64,000 nucleotides of DNA, taken from Dictyobacter formicarum. Its GTDB lineage: Bacteria > Chloroflexota > Ktedonobacteria > Ktedonobacterales > Ktedonobacteraceae. The stretch is from the NCBI RefSeq assembly GCF_016587435.1, contig NZ_BNJJ01000011.1, forward strand, positions 186,001 to 250,000, read 5' to 3'. Shown here in pieces: positions 53,145-63,211 of the stretch; the first letter of the stretch is position 1; each line of letters opens with the position of its first letter. Under the pieces are notes generated by a model. That model made no database searches. It was not told the DNA's origin and worked only from the letters and a program-made list of their open reading frames with translations. A program made the translations under genes and the position numbers.

Positions 53145-53914
53145 TAGTATTCTTCTTTGTAGAGAGGGATCCACTCACCCCGGCGATCTTGCACCAGGGC
53201 CACGCCCTCCTCATCCCACATCACCATACGATTTAGCATATAAATTAATGTCGCGCGGGCGCGCGCCACCTTATCGTCTACAGCGTTCTCGCTCAATCCC
53301 CAGGCTGCATAAATCCGTCCGTTGGTGCGACTTACCGCTCGCTTATCATGCAAATTGAGACGCGTAGCAATCTGCTCGTTGGTCATACCCTGAGCCATCA
53401 ACTCGGCAACGCGCAGTTCATTAGGCTCTAATAGAGCTCGCGGCGATTGCTCATCCAGATCGCGTACCTCTTGCACACGATCTTCAATCTCTGGATCAAC
53501 CAGGCTGCGACCACTGACGGCATCGCGCAAAAGTGGCACCAGCATGCTGGGCAATAAATAATTACTCTTGCGTACATAGGCGTAATGCGTCAGAATACCA
53601 GAGGCGCGAAACTCGCGATAATATTCATCATCGTCTTGAATCGAATAAAACACCACCGGCATACGCGGACGTTCACGGCGGATGGCAACTGCGGCTCCCA
53701 CACCACTCAAGGCCCGACGGCCCTCCTTTGGATCACGCAATTGTACGTCCATCAAAATCACATCCGCATCTAACTCGAGCGCGCGCGTTACCGCTTCGCG
53801 GCCGGTTGCTGCCTCACCCAACACATGCACCTCTCTGGTAGACTCCAATCCCTCATATAGCGCTTTGCGCAAAGGACCGTGGTCATCGACCAGCAATACT
53901 TTCAATGTTCCCAT
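53144..53914 (-). CDS. NarL/LuxR-like response regulator with extended receiver loop
   Basis: 256 residues. Receiver (1-130) with the acidic pair D10/D11 and phosphoacceptor D56 in VILMDVQL, but a long DPKEGRRALSGVGAAVAI loop follows beta3, and the expected beta4 Thr/Ser is in VVFYSIQ. A DNA-binding helix-turn-helix (about 170-225) reads LEPNELRVAELMAQGMTNEQIATRLNLHDKRAVSRTNGRIYAAWGL, LuxR-like in the first half, with a non-standard continuation and a 30-residue C-terminal extension rich in Trp/Glu/Arg. It is the first gene of the operon; the kinase follows. The target genes are unknown. Confidence 0.85.
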   Translation of the reverse strand: MGTLKVLLVDDHGPLRKALYEGLESTREVHVLGEAATGREAVTRALELDADVILMDVQLRDPKEGRRALSGVGAAVAIRRERPRMPVVFYSIQDDDEYYREFRASGILTHYAYVRKSNYLLPSMLVPLLRDAVSGRSLVDPEIEDRVQEVRDLDEQSPRALLEPNELRVAELMAQGMTNEQIATRLNLHDKRAVSRTNGRIYAAWGLSENAVDDKVARARATLIYMLNRMVMWDEEGVALVQDRRGEWIPLYKEEY

Positions 53915-54365
53915 ATAATAACGTGGCTACTCCGTGTGCTGATATCAGCCATTGGCCAGGTTTTGATAGTGCAGACCAACCCTACACTCCCCAAATCTGC
54001 GCCATATGTATTGTCAAGTATAGCAATTTTTGACTGAAGAAGATAGCATCCGAGACCTGAAAATTTGCACCCGCAAACCAGGGATAAGCATCTCAGACCA
54101 TCACTTTATAGAATATCGTATTGAAATTAGCCTGAGAAAACTATACTATAACATCATACATAATAGAAGCATTGAACAAAAAGGAATGCTATCTAAACCG
54201 GGTGTGGGCTAGAAAATGCAACTTGCATATATAGCATATGCCATAATGCGTATTTCCCTCCTGATTGCATAAATTGCACAGCAACCAGAGGTGCCGGGAT
54301 TTTCCCGTGTGTATATTTATAATATTGCTCTCTCATACATACGAAATATAAAGGATAAAGAGAAA
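53915..54365. other. AT-rich intergenic region, divergent promoters
   Basis: 450 bp between the response regulator (minus) and the GH57 gene (plus). AT-rich. A near-palindromic ATATATAGCATATGCCATAATG lies at about 54226-54247. AAGGAT lies about 9 nt before ATG 54366. No gene is supported. Confidence 0.4.
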
Positions 54366-56564
54366 ATGACAACAACGCCAGAGCAGCAAAAAAGCATCCA
54401 TATCGGATTGCTTTTACATAACCACCAGCCAGTTGGGAACTTCCCCTGGGTATTTCAGCAAGTATTTGAGGAATCTTATTTGCCCATGATCGAAGCACTG
54501 GAACGGCATCCAGGCGTACGCCTCTCTCTCCATTATACGGGATCGCTCCTGGATTGGTTGGAGGAGGCTCATCCAGAATTTTTGCGCCGCGTAGCCAGGC
54601 TGGTAGCGCGCAAACAGGTTGAGATTGTCGGCGGCGGTTACTATGAACCTATCCTGCCATCTATTCCTGATAACGACAAGGTAACTCAGATTCGCCGCCT
54701 GACGGAACGTGTAGAGGCCAACTTCGGCACACGCCCGACCGGCATGTGGTTGGCCGAGCGCGTCTGGGAGCCAAGCCTGCCACGCTATTTAACTGAGGCT
54801 GGCATCCAGTGGACGATTCTGGACGATATCCACTTTAAAAATGTCGGTCTGGAAGACAAAGATCTCTATGGCTACTATGCCACCGAGGATCAGACAGACA
54901 TTTTGAAGGTCTATGCTACCAGCCAGTCGTTGCGCTATACCATCCCCTGGCGTCCTCCTCATGAGACTATCGATACGTTGAAAAAACTGGCGACCACTGC
55001 TGGCAATCGCATTGTGGTTATGGGTGACGACGGTGAGAAATTTGGCAGTTGGCCCGAGACGCGTCCATATTGTTGGGGTCCAGATGGACGCTCTGGTTGG
55101 GTCGATCAGTTCTTCACCTTGCTGGAGGAGAATAGCGACTGGCTACACACCACACCATTAGGAGAATATGCTACCCAGCACCCGGCCCTGGGACGCGTGT
55201 ATATTCCAACCTCATCTTATATCGAAATGACCGAGTGGGCACTCCCCCCACAGCGCTCTTATCAGTTCTCTCAACTTTTACATCAATTGGAAAGCGAGCA
55301 TCGCAACGATATTATTCAGTTTATGCGCGGCGGATTCTGGCGCAGCTTCCTGGTTCGCTATCCAGAAATCAACAACCAGCATAAGAAGATGTTACGTGTA
55401 CATGACGCTGTCTATGCAGCGGGTGGCAGCGAAGAGGTCGGTTTGACCCACTTGCTAAAAGCCCAGGCCAATGATACCTACTGGCACGGTCTCTTTGGGG
55501 GCATCTATATGGCTCATGTGCGCTCAGCCATCTATCATCATTTGATTAAAGCTGAAAATGCTGCTGATCGCATCAGACACGGGGCGGATCCCTGGCAGCA
55601 CTATGAATTCACCGATTTTGAGCGTAACACGTTGCAGCAATTGATCATCGAGAGCGACCAGCAAAATCTCTATCTGGATCCCCAGCATGGCGGCAGCCTG
55701 TTTGAATGGGATCTGCGACGCAGCGCCCATAATATGCTCGGTGTCATGACCCGGCAAGAGGAGAGCTATCACCAGACGCTACGCACCTATGAGCAGGAGC
55801 GCCGTCGCCATGCTACCACCGATCAGCAAATCGCAGCCAGCGGCGATCCGGGCAATCCACACAGCACTATCCGCACCAAAGAGGCGGACCTGGATCAGCA
55901 CCTGGTGCTGGACCGCTATCGCCGTAGCAGCCTGGTAGATCATTTCTTATCAGCAGGCCTGCCCCTATCCAGCTACGCACAGGTGCGCTACGCAGAACAG
56001 GGCAACTTTGCCAATGAGCCTTATCAAGCACACGTTACCCAGGATGAGACGGGTATCACCGTCGTGCTGAACCGCGAAGGTGTGATTAAGCGCCCCGGCG
56101 CATTGAGCCCATTGCCAGTCACTCTGAACAAAACCATCTTTGTCCCCCGAGGAGAAGAGAAACTGGTCATCCGCTATCAGATCACGAACCAGGGCCAGGC
56201 ACGCTTGCAAAGCACGTTTGCTACAGAATTAAATATAAACCTGCTTGGTGGCGGCGGTAATCCACAGGCCTACTGCACCGTTGACGGGCAACAACTGGAC
56301 AGCCATAGCTTTGATAGCACCGGCGAGACCTTTAACGTCAGTTCCATGCATATTGGCAACAACTGGTTACAGCAAGACCTGCACATCGTGCTCAGCCAGC
56401 CCGCCACCCTGTGGCGCTTCTCCATTGACACAGTTACCGGTTCAGAAGCAGGTTTTGAGCGTACTCACCAGGGTAGCAACTTCACGTTCCTCTGGCCCCT
56501 CACACTGGATAGTGGTGAAAGCTGGAACGTCGAGATTACCGCGCTGGGTCGCCAGTCTCAGTAG
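54366..56564 (+). CDS. glycoside hydrolase family 57 (4-alpha-glucanotransferase/amylase type)
   Basis: 732 residues. GH57 beta/alpha barrel with the N-terminal LLLHNHQPVGNFPWVFQQVFEE, EIVGGGYYEPILPSIP, the nucleophile in WLAERVWEPSLP, and the acid Asp in VVMGDDGEKFGSWPE. The C-terminal DUF1925/DUF1926-type domain continues from about 400 to 732. This architecture matches the thermococcal 4-alpha-glucanotransferase and amylase group, acting on alpha-1,4-glucans in the cytoplasm (no signal peptide). ATG 54366 is chosen over ATG 54291 because AAGGAT lies upstream. A role in glycogen or maltodextrin metabolism is expected. Monocistronic. Confidence 0.92.
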   Translation: MTTTPEQQKSIHIGLLLHNHQPVGNFPWVFQQVFEESYLPMIEALERHPGVRLSLHYTGSLLDWLEEAHPEFLRRVARLVARKQVEIVGGGYYEPILPSIPDNDKVTQIRRLTERVEANFGTRPTGMWLAERVWEPSLPRYLTEAGIQWTILDDIHFKNVGLEDKDLYGYYATEDQTDILKVYATSQSLRYTIPWRPPHETIDTLKKLATTAGNRIVVMGDDGEKFGSWPETRPYCWGPDGRSGWVDQFFTLLEENSDWLHTTPLGEYATQHPALGRVYIPTSSYIEMTEWALPPQRSYQFSQLLHQLESEHRNDIIQFMRGGFWRSFLVRYPEINNQHKKMLRVHDAVYAAGGSEEVGLTHLLKAQANDTYWHGLFGGIYMAHVRSAIYHHLIKAENAADRIRHGADPWQHYEFTDFERNTLQQLIIESDQQNLYLDPQHGGSLFEWDLRRSAHNMLGVMTRQEESYHQTLRTYEQERRRHATTDQQIAASGDPGNPHSTIRTKEADLDQHLVLDRYRRSSLVDHFLSAGLPLSSYAQVRYAEQGNFANEPYQAHVTQDETGITVVLNREGVIKRPGALSPLPVTLNKTIFVPRGEEKLVIRYQITNQGQARLQSTFATELNINLLGGGGNPQAYCTVDGQQLDSHSFDSTGETFNVSSMHIGNNWLQQDLHIVLSQPATLWRFSIDTVTGSEAGFERTHQGSNFTFLWPLTLDSGESWNVEITALGRQSQ

Positions 56565-56845
56565 CCAGAAACTCCTAAGCACATAGGATCAAACAAGCAC
56601 AGTTGAAAAAGAGACCCATCTGTAACGTTGATTATATAGGGGAAAGAATCTGTCTGATTGCATATTCTTTTTCTCCTATACACAAAACATGTCATAGATT
56701 TGTCTCTTTTTCTTACCATTCACTGTAGTAGTAAAGAACGGCCAGGTAAATGGCAACAAATACACATATCTATATCTTGCATTTATGTTGCTGAGATAGT
56801 TATCGATTATTGTGTATATGGAACAGGAAGGAAGGAGAAAAAACC

Positions 56846-57562
56846 GTGCCGAGGGTCCTGGTGCTGCAGCATACGTGGGAAAATCCTAAAGGTTATCTGG
56901 GCGAGCTTTTGGAAGCACATGGCATTGCCTACGATGTAACGGAGATTGAGAAAGCTACTCTCCCTGATCCATCAACCTATGCTGCAATTATCGCTCTGGG
57001 TGGCTCACAACATGTCTATGCAGAACAGGAGCACCCTTACCTGATCCAGGAAAAAGCCTGGCTACGCACTATTGTGACTCAGGATATTCCTTACCTGGGC
57101 ATCTGCCTGGGAGGTCAGATGCTGGCCGATGCATTAGGTGGACAGGTACGCCAACATATCATAACCGAGATTGGCTTCTTTGATGTTCAACTTACAACAC
57201 AGGGACAACAAGATCCTTTGTTTAGAGGGCTGCCAGGCTATCAGAAGGTTTTTCACTGGCATGAAGATACCTTCAATCTTCCAGAAGGCGCTCTGTTACT
57301 CGCTACCAGCGCAAATACGGAAAATCAGGCCTTCCGCTATGGGCGTTGTGCCTATGGACTGCAATATCATATAGAACTTGATCACGACACACTTAATACC
57401 TGGCTTTATCATCCGTCAATGAAAGAGAGTATGATTGCCATTCTAGGAATATCAGCATACCAGGAGCTCGAGCAAAAGCGAGAAATACATTTTTCCATCT
57501 ATCAACAGCATACAAAAATGCTATTCGAGAATTTTCTAAGAATATGTAATCTGATCCATTGA
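56846..57562 (+). CDS. class I glutamine amidotransferase-like protein
   Basis: 238 residues. GATase class I fold with the nucleophile Cys in YLGICLGGQMLADALGG and the late His-Glu in LQYHIELD. Sites and order match GMP-synthase-like amidotransferases (COG0518). The start is GTG 56846 with GGAG 8 nt upstream, after an in-frame ATG at 56810 that lacks a box. It is not next to any biosynthetic partner, so it may act alone as a hydrolase of gamma-glutamyl compounds. Substrate unknown. C-terminus LFENFLRICNLIH is unremarkable. Confidence 0.88.
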   Translation: MPRVLVLQHTWENPKGYLGELLEAHGIAYDVTEIEKATLPDPSTYAAIIALGGSQHVYAEQEHPYLIQEKAWLRTIVTQDIPYLGICLGGQMLADALGGQVRQHIITEIGFFDVQLTTQGQQDPLFRGLPGYQKVFHWHEDTFNLPEGALLLATSANTENQAFRYGRCAYGLQYHIELDHDTLNTWLYHPSMKESMIAILGISAYQELEQKREIHFSIYQQHTKMLFENFLRICNLIH

Positions 57563-57775
57563 AAAATAATATCTAAGAGTGCAAAACCCTTTTCTTTTCG
57601 TCCTACGATCTGCTATACTTGCACACAATAAGTTTATGCAACCTACACAACGGTTCGCCCAATATGCCAATCCAGCGAACCAGCAATATATGCGACAGGC
57701 ACGTTAGGGGTTGTGACAAAGTAGAGCAAGTATAAGATGTAGAAAACCAACTTTTTAAAGGTATTCCTGGACCAC

Positions 57776-58807
57776 GTGGTCTGTTCTATTGTAAATGGTA
57801 TAGGCATGAATTATCAAGTGATGAGAAAAAGTACAACATCTATAGTAAAATCATTCGAAAGGCAGCAATCGACGAAGATGCCACACAAAACCAGACATTA
57901 TAAGCGTACTACTATTCATCATCTTCATAAGCGATCACCTTTCGCTACTTCTAGTCGCAGCATAGCCAATGAACGCCACCCAACCCGTAATGAAGACAGC
58001 ATGATAATTGATGAAATCGGAGGCCTCTTTGCGGTCTTTGATGGCGTAGGAGGCAGCGCAGCAGCTGAAATTGCATCACAGACTGCCGCCCATTCTACAC
58101 GCCAGGCCTGGAAACGCATTATGACCCGTGACCGCCATCGGCGCAAAATCTATACATTTCTAGAAGATTGCAATAAGCGTGATCTGTGCAAAATCCTGGA
58201 AGATCTCATCCTGGAATCAGATGAACAGGTACGCACCAGCGGCGCCCAACGTGCTGGAACAGATGATCTTGCGACCACTGTTGCTCTGGCCACCTTCTGC
58301 CGCCAGCCAGGCTCTCACGAATATACGATGGTCTATGCGCATGTTGGAGATAGCCGTGTCTATCTATTACGTGGAAACGAGCGTATCAAGCGCCTCACAA
58401 GCGATGACGGCTTACTGACCAAACTGGTCGAAAACCAGATTGTCAACGAATACCATGCGTTCCGCATCGATCAGGCGATGAGAGCTGATCAGCTTTCCGA
58501 AGTCGAATATAACTACTTTAGATTGCGTGGCGGTATTACCCAGGCTCTGGGTGGACCAATACCACCTGCCATTCACACCAACAAAGCGAGTATACGTCCA
58601 GGAGATCGCATTCTCCTATGTACCGATGGCATTCATGATAATCTGACCGATGAAGAGATCGAAGATATTCTGAGGACCAGCCCACGGCCATCCGCTTCCC
58701 GCATCCTCGTTGAGAGCGCCCTCCAACGTTCACGTGAAGACCGCAGCCAGACAATTCGTTCTAAGCCCGACGATATGAGTGCTATTGTGATGACTTGTCG
58801 TTTTTAG
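57776..58807 (+). CDS. PP2C-family protein phosphatase
   Basis: 343 residues as written from GTG 57776, but the first 55 residues are basic and poorly conserved. The true start may be ATG 57806 or 57878 (an AAGGCAG lies before the latter). The PP2C metal-binding motifs are complete: NEDSMIID, LFAVFDGVGGSAAAEIAS, YAHVGDSRVYLLRG, GDRILLCTDGIHDNLTDEE and the terminal DDMSAIV. It dephosphorylates phospho-Ser/Thr with Mn/Mg. No kinase gene is adjacent. An IR hairpin-like region follows and the long gap to the next gene holds two repeat elements. Confidence 0.9.
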   Translation: MVCSIVNGIGMNYQVMRKSTTSIVKSFERQQSTKMPHKTRHYKRTTIHHLHKRSPFATSSRSIANERHPTRNEDSMIIDEIGGLFAVFDGVGGSAAAEIASQTAAHSTRQAWKRIMTRDRHRRKIYTFLEDCNKRDLCKILEDLILESDEQVRTSGAQRAGTDDLATTVALATFCRQPGSHEYTMVYAHVGDSRVYLLRGNERIKRLTSDDGLLTKLVENQIVNEYHAFRIDQAMRADQLSEVEYNYFRLRGGITQALGGPIPPAIHTNKASIRPGDRILLCTDGIHDNLTDEEIEDILRTSPRPSASRILVESALQRSREDRSQTIRSKPDDMSAIVMTCRF

Positions 58808-59166
58808 CACGCATTTGTCAGCAGGCGGCATTGAGGCTGAGCCGGGACTAGCGATACGTACAAATTATAAAATGAAATAGCGAGCACTTACAGGCAATGT
58901 TTACAGAGCTTGCTCGTGGCTCGCTACGCCGTCATGCTGCTACCATGGCAGCAGCATTGTACTGAAAAGCATATCAACTACACAAGCACCTATACTTATA
59001 CAATTAAACGACATCCCCATAAGATTATTGGCACTCCCCATTTTCTATGATTCTATCCTATTTCTCTTCTCTCATTTTTCACTCAATCCTGAAATTCAAA
59101 TAGATGAGCGTTTAGAAAGTGTCTGCTTCCCAGCATAGTGGGAAAACGCAGGCGTCCCTATTCTCT

Positions 59167-59262
59167 TTTTTATGTTGGTGCAAAACGTGCGCTGTGCGCA
59201 CGTTTTGCACCAACATAAAAACTCTTTTGAGCTCCGCAGGAGCGTAGTGTGAGGCAAAGAGA
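59167..59262 (+). repeat. hairpin-plus-tail repeat element, copy C
   Basis: Perfect 26-bp hairpin, arms 59167-59192 and 59196-59221 (loop TGT). The tail reads CTCTTTTGAGC, mini-hairpin GCTCC-GCA-GGAGC, GTAGTGTGAGGC. The second mini-hairpin of the other copies is lost here. Tandem with copy D, 30 bp apart. See findings. Confidence 0.85.
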
Positions 59263-59292
59263 CCACGATGGGCGTGGGAATCAGACACGCTG

Positions 59293-59395
59293 TTATACGT
59301 TGGTGCAGCAGTCGCGCTTTTGCGCGACTGTTGCACCAACGTATAAAAAACCTTTTGAGCGTTGTAAGCGCGTAGCGTCAGGAGCCGAAGGCGCG
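59293..59395 (+). repeat. hairpin-plus-tail repeat element, copy D
   Basis: 25-bp hairpin with one G-T pair, arms 59293-59317 and 59322-59346 (loop TTTT). The tail reads CCTTTTGAGC, mini-hairpin GCGTT-GTA-AGCGC, GTAGCGTCAGGAGCCGAAGG. Same orientation as copy C. See findings. Confidence 0.88.
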
Positions 59396-59750
59396 CAACG
59401 TCTGACTTTCAGATATACTCTTATAGCTATAGGCAATTATAAATATCCTGTATTTAATCTATTTTTAATGTATATTTCAGTTGACAGTGTATATCATTCT
59501 CGCTATTCTATCTCGTAGAATAAGCATTGATCAGGAAGGGGTCAGGGAGCGCTCAGCTATATGCTGGACGCCAGCGATCTACACTTTCACTATACAAATC
59601 GTGCCTCTATCAGGCGACACCACCGGGACAGCAAGGATGACATTCTCGAAAGGAAAGGTCAGAAATATTACATTCCCATGTTTCAATATTTCTACCATAT
59701 GATCCGATAAAGGATAGTGCTTGAATATACTAGCGCATAAGGGAGGACTC

Positions 59751-60527
59751 ATGAACTCTGTTGATATCGCACGTGCCTTTGTGCAGCAAACATTTCCAGA
59801 TTGTAAGACCGCTATCCTTGCCGGAAGTGCTTCCCGAGGAGAAGAAACAGATACGTCGGATCTGGACATTTTAGTCATCGTTGACAAGGCCCCATCGGTC
59901 TATGAGGAGTCATTAAGCGCCTTTGGACGCGAGATTGACGTTTTGTTCTATACACACGATGCCTGTCTCAAACTCTTCAAGCTGGAAATCCAGCGGCGTC
60001 GCCCGGTGGTGTCGCATATGTGTGCGCAAGGTATTATTCTTAAAGATCTGGATGGGCTGGCACAACAGATTCAAGATGAAGCCAGGCAGGTGCTACAATT
60101 TGGACCACATGCAATGGATCCGGAAGAGCTCGATCTACATCGCAATGAACTTACAGATCAGCTCGACGATTTTATTGGATCGAAGGACCCGTACGAGAGC
60201 CATATTGTGGCTTTTCAAGTGATCTTTAACGCCATCAATATTGTTCTCAGTTACCGTCGCCACTGGCTTGGTGCAGGTAAATGGATGCTGCGTGAATTTC
60301 AGGACTGTGATCCTAAGCTAGCGCAACAATGCTTTGCTGCCATGGATAGTTATTACAAATATGGACAGAAGGCGGATCTAATCGCCTTTGTAGAGCAAGC
60401 ATTGGAGTTAGTCGGGGGCAGGCTGGACCACATTATCCATGGTCAAAAAGAATTGAACCCCAAAAAAGAATTGAACCCCAAAAAAGCAGCGAGCAGAAAA
60501 AAAGATCTCCTGATGTCCGAGACCTAA
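59751..60527 (+). CDS. nucleotidyltransferase (MNT/AadA-like)
   Basis: 258 residues. The N-terminal nucleotidyltransferase core has ILAGSASRGEETDTSDLDILVIVD, the GSxxRGxxxxxSDxDxxV pattern of minimal nucleotidyltransferases and aminoglycoside adenylyltransferases. A further Asp is in REIDVLFY. The C-terminal helical domain (about 140-230) fits an AadA-like substrate-binding region or a HEPN-type helical bundle. ATG 59751 has AGGGAGGA upstream. Near the end a tandem duplication gives ELNPKK twice (60444-60479, 18-bp units), followed by a Lys-rich tail. Function could be resistance-like AMP transfer or a housekeeping nucleotidyl transfer; substrate unknown. Confidence 0.85.
   Translation: MNSVDIARAFVQQTFPDCKTAILAGSASRGEETDTSDLDILVIVDKAPSVYEESLSAFGREIDVLFYTHDACLKLFKLEIQRRRPVVSHMCAQGIILKDLDGLAQQIQDEARQVLQFGPHAMDPEELDLHRNELTDQLDDFIGSKDPYESHIVAFQVIFNAINIVLSYRRHWLGAGKWMLREFQDCDPKLAQQCFAAMDSYYKYGQKADLIAFVEQALELVGGRLDHIIHGQKELNPKKELNPKKAASRKKDLLMSET
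60444..60479 (+). repeat. tandem 18-bp duplication in a gene
   Basis: Two near-identical in-frame 18-bp units (AAGAATTGAACCCC with an A run) at 60444-60461 and 60462-60479, coding twice for ELNPKK in the C-terminus of the nucleotidyltransferase. Confidence 0.85.
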
Positions 60528-60594
60528 ACAATACCAGGTAGAAAAAGGGACAAGCTTCAACGATGCTACGACTGTCGGAGCTTGTCCCTGTTCA

Positions 60595-62883
60595 CTATGC
60601 CTGTATGACGACAGCTTCAAACTGAGCGCGATCCAGTTGTTCATGTTCTATCAGTGCGTCGGCAAGCGTTTTCAACAACTCACCATGCTCGGTAAGAATC
60701 GTATGGGCCATGGTATGACCATCATTCAGGATACACTGAACCTCCGCATCAACCAGAGCGTTCATCATCATACCATTGGTGGACCTGGATGGCATTGTTT
60801 GCGCATAATAACGACTCGGAATAGCATTAGCAGCGCCATGCAGATGCAAATTACCCTGAGCATCAGCCACCAATGATCTGGCCTGCGCGGGCACGGCATC
60901 AGGATCTATCGTGCGCAGATTCAACTCATAGGACTCCTCAGGACGATAATCTGCGAACATGACTCCTATATGCTCACTCATACCCCAGCGCGTAACCATT
61001 TTACGGGCCAGGTCAGTCACTACTTGCAAATCGTTTTCCGCACCTGTGGTCACTCGTTCAATCCCAAAGGTCAACTCTTCCGCCACCCGGCCTCCCAGGC
61101 CAACCGCAATTCGCGCCATCAATGTTTCACGACTATAGTTATAACGATCCATTTCAGCACTGAACTGCGTCACGCCCAGGCTTTGTCCACGTGGCAAAAT
61201 GGTCACACGATTTACACGATCAGCCTCGGGTAAATAATGGGCAACCAGAGCGTGGCCACCTTCGTGGACGGCAATAATACGACGTTCAGATTCGCTCATC
61301 ACCAGAGGACGTAAGGCACCCAGTTGAATACGGGCCAGTGCCTCTTCAAAACATTCATGCGTGACGACCATTAAATCTTTACGCGCTGCTGAGAGGGCTG
61401 CCTCATTCACCAGATTGGCCAGGTCAGCACCAGTCATACCAGTAGTCAGCCGGGCCAGGCACTCTAACGAGACATCCTCAGCCAGTGGTGCCTGGCGTGT
61501 ATGCACACGCAGGATAGCTTCACGACCAACACGATCTGGTGGTGACACAGTGATGCGCCGATCAAAACGACCGGGCCGCAACAGTGCTTTATCCAGCATA
61601 TCTACACGATTCGTTGCCGCCATCACAATCACAGCCTGCCGTGCATCAAAACCATCCAACTCAACCAGCAACTGGTTCAGCGTTTGGTCGCGTTCATCAT
61701 TGCCCGAGGCACGCATAGAGCGTTTGCGACCTACAGCATCAATCTCATCAATAAAGATCACGCAGGGAGCGACGCGACGCGCCTGCTGGAAAAGATCACG
61801 TACGCGGCTGGCCCCCACACCCACAAACATCTCAACAAATTCAGAGGCGCTGATACTAAAAAAAGGCACACGAGCTTCGCCCGCGACCGCTTTGGCCAAT
61901 AGGGTTTTACCGGTACCAGGAGTGCCTACCAGTAAAGCACCACGCGGAATATGAGCTCCCAGGCGACTAAATTTCTCTGGCTCACGCAGAAACTGTACCA
62001 TTTCGACCAGTTCAGATTTAACCTCATCAATACCTGCTACATCAGCAAAAGTCACCGAAGGGATAGTGGAAACCTGGGCTGTCACCGGCTTGTTCACAGC
62101 CATGGAGGGACCACGTACACCAGACAAGGGCTTAAAACTACGTGTCTGAGGCTGCGTGGGTGATGTTCCCTCGGGCAAGCGATCAAAGCGTTTGGCCCGG
62201 TTCTTGCCAATCTGATTGATGCGATCATCCATAGAACCAAGTGGATTTTGCTTCTGACGCATCATAAAAAACACGAGCAGCAGACCAATCACCAGCAGCA
62301 AAGGTGCGAAACGGGTCAGCATTGTAAGGAGAAAAGAAGGTTGCGGCGTAGAAAGGACATTTACATCCACATGAGAAGACTCCAGCTGAGTCATTAATAA
62401 ATCCTTCCCATTGGCCGGGATGCGCACATAGAGCGTGTGCTGTTCGAAGGCGGTCATATCCTGGGAAGCGCTTAAAACGGTATCATTATTGGTTAACGTA
62501 CGATACCAGGCTGCTGAATCAATGGGTGCATCTTGCGAAGTCTTAGCTATATTTTTAGTTGATTGAAGCGGATGTTTAAGTAACGCATGAACATCGTCAT
62601 CTTGAATGGCTACCGCCGAAACATTACCACTTTGCAGTTGATGCATAAGAGTTGTATAATCAACAACTTGCGATCCATCGGTCGGATCGCTAGCATCCGG
62701 CCCCGGTAGCCGCGCACAGATAGCAAGTAATAACGCGCATAGAACTACAATGAGTGTACATGTGAGAGCAGCATTACGATGACTACGCAAAAATTGTCCC
62801 ATCTTCCGCACATAATCTCTTATAGGTCGCTTTTGACGCCGCTGATTGCCCAGATTCATGCGGCGACTAGCTTTATCATCCAT
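60595..62883 (-). CDS. ftsH: ATP-dependent zinc metalloprotease FtsH
   Basis: 762 residues. Two membrane segments at the N-terminus (about 35-58 and about 200-220) with an extracytoplasmic loop of about 140 residues; the AAA+ domain has Walker [10 protein letters not shown], Walker [16 protein letters not shown] and the SRH; the protease domain has HEGGHA (HExxH) and the third Asp ligand in the later MxxGGxxAE region. FtsH degrades misfolded membrane and regulatory proteins. The start is ATG 62883 with a GAGGTGAAGG upstream; an earlier ATG at 62943 is not supported. Monocistronic, convergent to the nucleotidyltransferase. The 864-bp upstream gap contains no gene that I can support. Confidence 0.96.
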   Translation of the reverse strand: MDDKASRRMNLGNQRRQKRPIRDYVRKMGQFLRSHRNAALTCTLIVVLCALLLAICARLPGPDASDPTDGSQVVDYTTLMHQLQSGNVSAVAIQDDDVHALLKHPLQSTKNIAKTSQDAPIDSAAWYRTLTNNDTVLSASQDMTAFEQHTLYVRIPANGKDLLMTQLESSHVDVNVLSTPQPSFLLTMLTRFAPLLLVIGLLLVFFMMRQKQNPLGSMDDRINQIGKNRAKRFDRLPEGTSPTQPQTRSFKPLSGVRGPSMAVNKPVTAQVSTIPSVTFADVAGIDEVKSELVEMVQFLREPEKFSRLGAHIPRGALLVGTPGTGKTLLAKAVAGEARVPFFSISASEFVEMFVGVGASRVRDLFQQARRVAPCVIFIDEIDAVGRKRSMRASGNDERDQTLNQLLVELDGFDARQAVIVMAATNRVDMLDKALLRPGRFDRRITVSPPDRVGREAILRVHTRQAPLAEDVSLECLARLTTGMTGADLANLVNEAALSAARKDLMVVTHECFEEALARIQLGALRPLVMSESERRIIAVHEGGHALVAHYLPEADRVNRVTILPRGQSLGVTQFSAEMDRYNYSRETLMARIAVGLGGRVAEELTFGIERVTTGAENDLQVVTDLARKMVTRWGMSEHIGVMFADYRPEESYELNLRTIDPDAVPAQARSLVADAQGNLHLHGAANAIPSRYYAQTMPSRSTNGMMMNALVDAEVQCILNDGHTMAHTILTEHGELLKTLADALIEHEQLDRAQFEAVVIQA

Positions 62884-63190
62884 ACCTTCACCTCGCCTAA
62901 AACAGGTTGTTCTATTACTTAAGAATTTTTTTGCTAGTCCCAATGAAGAAGAGAACTACTTATAAACCAGAAAAGAAAAAGCGGCCACACAGGCATTTTT
63001 ATATGGTTAATAGCACTCTATATCATCACAACCCTATGGCTGCAAACTTGCTTTCTTTCATGTAAAGTCTTATCTTCTCTCAGACCACCCTATCCACGTT
63101 CGTCGTCAGAAATAGACAACCATCAACCTACGTTGGGAAAACAAACGCTGCTTGGAGTCAAACTAGCTGTAGTTTACCGCGTTTCACCAT

Positions 63191-63211
63191 GTACCGTGAT
63201 ATACACGGTAC
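63191..63211. promoter_or_regulatory. 21-bp palindrome upstream of ftsH
   Basis: GTACCGTG-ATATA-CACGGTAC: perfect 8-bp arms. An operator-like site of unknown regulator; could equally be chance. Confidence 0.3.

Larger units (their letters stand above)
58808..59750. other. long intergenic region with two repeat elements
   Basis: 943 bp without a supported gene. It contains a 24-nt near-palindrome (58934-58957) centred on CCATGG, an IR TAGCGAGC/GCTCGCTA (58878-58885, 58919-58926) after the phosphatase, and the repeat elements C and D. The last 350 bp are AT-rich. A GGGAGGA box precedes the start of the next gene at 59751. Confidence 0.6.

Noticed and set aside
35752..59395. CRISPR interpretation of the repeated hairpin elements
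   Set aside because: The copies are dispersed, in both orientations and lack regular spacers or cas genes.
59579..59887. 102-codon minus-strand frame upstream of the nucleotidyltransferase
   Set aside because: Overlaps the start of a gene with a strong RBS and conserved motif, and has no supporting signal of its own.
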